From the NCBI RefSeq assembly GCF_007860175.1, contig NZ_SJPX01000006.1, forward strand, positions 622,074 through 686,073: DNA of 64,000 nucleotides, given 5' to 3'. Positions within the stretch are counted from its first letter, which is position 1, and each line of letters starts with the position of its first letter. Source of the DNA: Rubripirellula reticaptiva (GTDB lineage Bacteria; Planctomycetota; Planctomycetia; Pirellulales; Pirellulaceae). The notes under the pieces were generated by a model, which worked only from the letters and a program-made list of their open reading frames with translations, made no database searches and was not told the origin of the DNA. The position numbers were made by a program, and so were the translations under genes. Of the stretch, positions 63,102-64,000 are shown one piece after another.

Positions 63102-64000
63102 GTGCCATCGACAATTTACTGCCACTCGCAAATCCTTCCGCTCAACTCATTCCCCAGCGGCCCCTTGCAGCATTCACACGAAGTACCGGATCAGCCGTGG
63201 CCGAGCGACGACGAGCGGCACGCGCGAAAACTCGCCCAAGCAAGCTCGCACCAACTGGTCGAACGACAACTGATTGAACGACGGCGCCAGAGACTCGAAT
63301 CGCTCGGTACTCTAGCCAGCGGAATCGTCCACGACTTGAACAATCTGCTGACGCCGATCCTGATGAGCAGCCGAATGCTTCAGCGAGAAGGTGCCAACGT
63401 TGACCGTGCCGCACTGCTAGAGACAATCACAAGCAGTGCTTCTCGTGGCGCCGACTTGGTTGGCCAACTACTTACGTTTGCACGTGGCGGCGAGGGACAA
63501 CACGTTCCGTTGCAAGTCGAACTGATTATCCCCGAGGTAATTGCGATCCTACGCCATACTTTGTCTGGTACGGTTGACTTGAAAACAGACGTTGAAACTG
63601 GCTTGCCAACGATGATGGGCGACGAGACTGAAATTAGTCAGGTCGTGATGAACCTTGCCATCAATGCTCGTGACGCGATGATGGACGCGGGAACACTCTC
63701 TGTGCGAGCTCGGTCGATGATCTTAGATTCCGAGCGTTCGTTCTCGTATGTCACATTGCCCGCCGGACATTACCTGGCCATTGAAGTGTCGGATAGCGGC
63801 AGCGGCATCAAGCCCGAAGTTCGCGAACGTATGTTTGATCCATTCTTCACCACGAAGCCACGTGGCCAAGGGACGGGGCTCGGTCTGAGCACGAGCTTGG
63901 GAATCATCCGGTCTCATGGCGGCGCCATTGACGTTCAATCCACACTCGGCAAAGGCACCACCATCACCGTGCTATTCCCCGTCGCGAAATCAGATGACGA
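63102..64000 (+). CDS. Sensor histidine kinase, cut by the window end
   Basis: A partial kinase open to the last base. GTG 63102 is the earliest normal start in the frame and TTG 63165 the next; there is no in-frame ATG, and the frame stays open upstream, so the true start is uncertain. The H-box is SGIVHDLNNLLTPILMSSRM with the phospho-acceptor histidine, preceded by RRRQRLESLGTLA. Then N-box NLAINARDAM, G1 DSGSGI, F-box FDPFFTTKP and G2 GTGLGLSTSLGIIRSHGG. No receiver domain is seen before the end, but hybrid kinases of this kind often carry one, so it may follow. A different frame from ATG 63059 overlaps it, and a frameshift cannot be excluded. Confidence 0.85.
   Translation, partial: MPSTIYCHSQILPLNSFPSGPLQHSHEVPDQPWPSDDERHARKLAQASSHQLVERQLIERRRQRLESLGTLASGIVHDLNNLLTPILMSSRMLQREGANVDRAALLETITSSASRGADLVGQLLTFARGGEGQHVPLQVELIIPEVIAILRHTLSGTVDLKTDVETGLPTMMGDETEISQVVMNLAINARDAMMDAGTLSVRARSMILDSERSFSYVTLPAGHYLAIEVSDSGSGIKPEVRERMFDPFFTTKPRGQGTGLGLSTSLGIIRSHGGAIDVQSTLGKGTTITVLFPVAKSDD

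Overview
The window looks like chromosome of a planctomycete, most likely a Pirellulaceae/Rhodopirellula-type marine bacterium. The evidence is two DUF1552 + DUF1592-group c-type cytochrome modules with Tat and Sec signals, PQQ-type beta-propeller proteins, an SGNH-PhoD fusion, MscS channels with long periplasmic coiled coils, many TTG/GTG starts and loosely packed genes with several gene remnants. I see no rRNA, convincing tRNA, CRISPR array, insertion sequence or prophage.

Layout. 0-1.8 kb: a decayed minus-strand reading at the left edge, a 54-residue zinc-ribbon microprotein, a rhodanese and a 57-residue ORF. 1.8-15.1 kb: two exported 'planctomycete cytochrome' modules (DUF1592 then DUF1552, each in the same order), a Tat-exported unknown protein downstream of the first, and a prolyl oligopeptidase between them. 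15.2-19.8 kb: SGNH-PhoD fusion, remnant of a PQQ-like gene, K+ channel and an intact PQQ-like protein. 19.9-28.2 kb: a tight seven-gene minus-strand operon for carbohydrate metabolism (unknown protein, CsbD-like, GH130, GT4 fusion, GH130, GH13, GT4). 28.5-30.7 kb: two GNAT acetyltransferases around a PPP-type phosphatase. 31.0-33.5 kb: two cation antiporters on the plus strand. 33.6-41.3 kb: TPR protein, an RstAB-like two-component pair, an acyltransferase with ankyrin repeats inserted in a loop, and a second PQQ-like protein. 41.6-54.4 kb: an ion-transport block (giant MscS, aspartoacylase-like enzyme + RimK/RCK_C ligase, MgtE, CNNM/CorC, CorA, SLC12-type cotransporter). 54.9-62.2 kb: Wza-like polysaccharide export lipoprotein, AsmA-like 1292-residue protein and a second MscS. 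The right edge carries a helical unknown protein and a histidine kinase cut by the window end.

How the parts may fit. The recurring theme is ion and osmotic balance: two MscS channels, a K+ channel, Na+/Ca2+ and Na+/H+ antiporters, three Mg2+/divalent families and a cation-chloride cotransporter. The GT4/GH130/GH13 operon carries a CsbD-like stress protein, so it may make and phosphorolytically recycle a mannose- or glucose-containing oligosaccharide (compatible solute or reserve). It is the best candidate for an undescribed system. Other unusual items are the ankyrin-in-acyltransferase fusion, the RimK-RCK_C/aspartoacylase pair beside a giant MscS, the SGNH-PhoD fusion, and small or broken genes outside the obvious coding regions: a possible BON-like ORF coupled to corA, the zinc-ribbon microprotein, a PQQ-gene tail remnant, and a stop-free stretch at 3.42-3.65 kb. 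All functional statements rest on reading motifs by eye; no database search was run.
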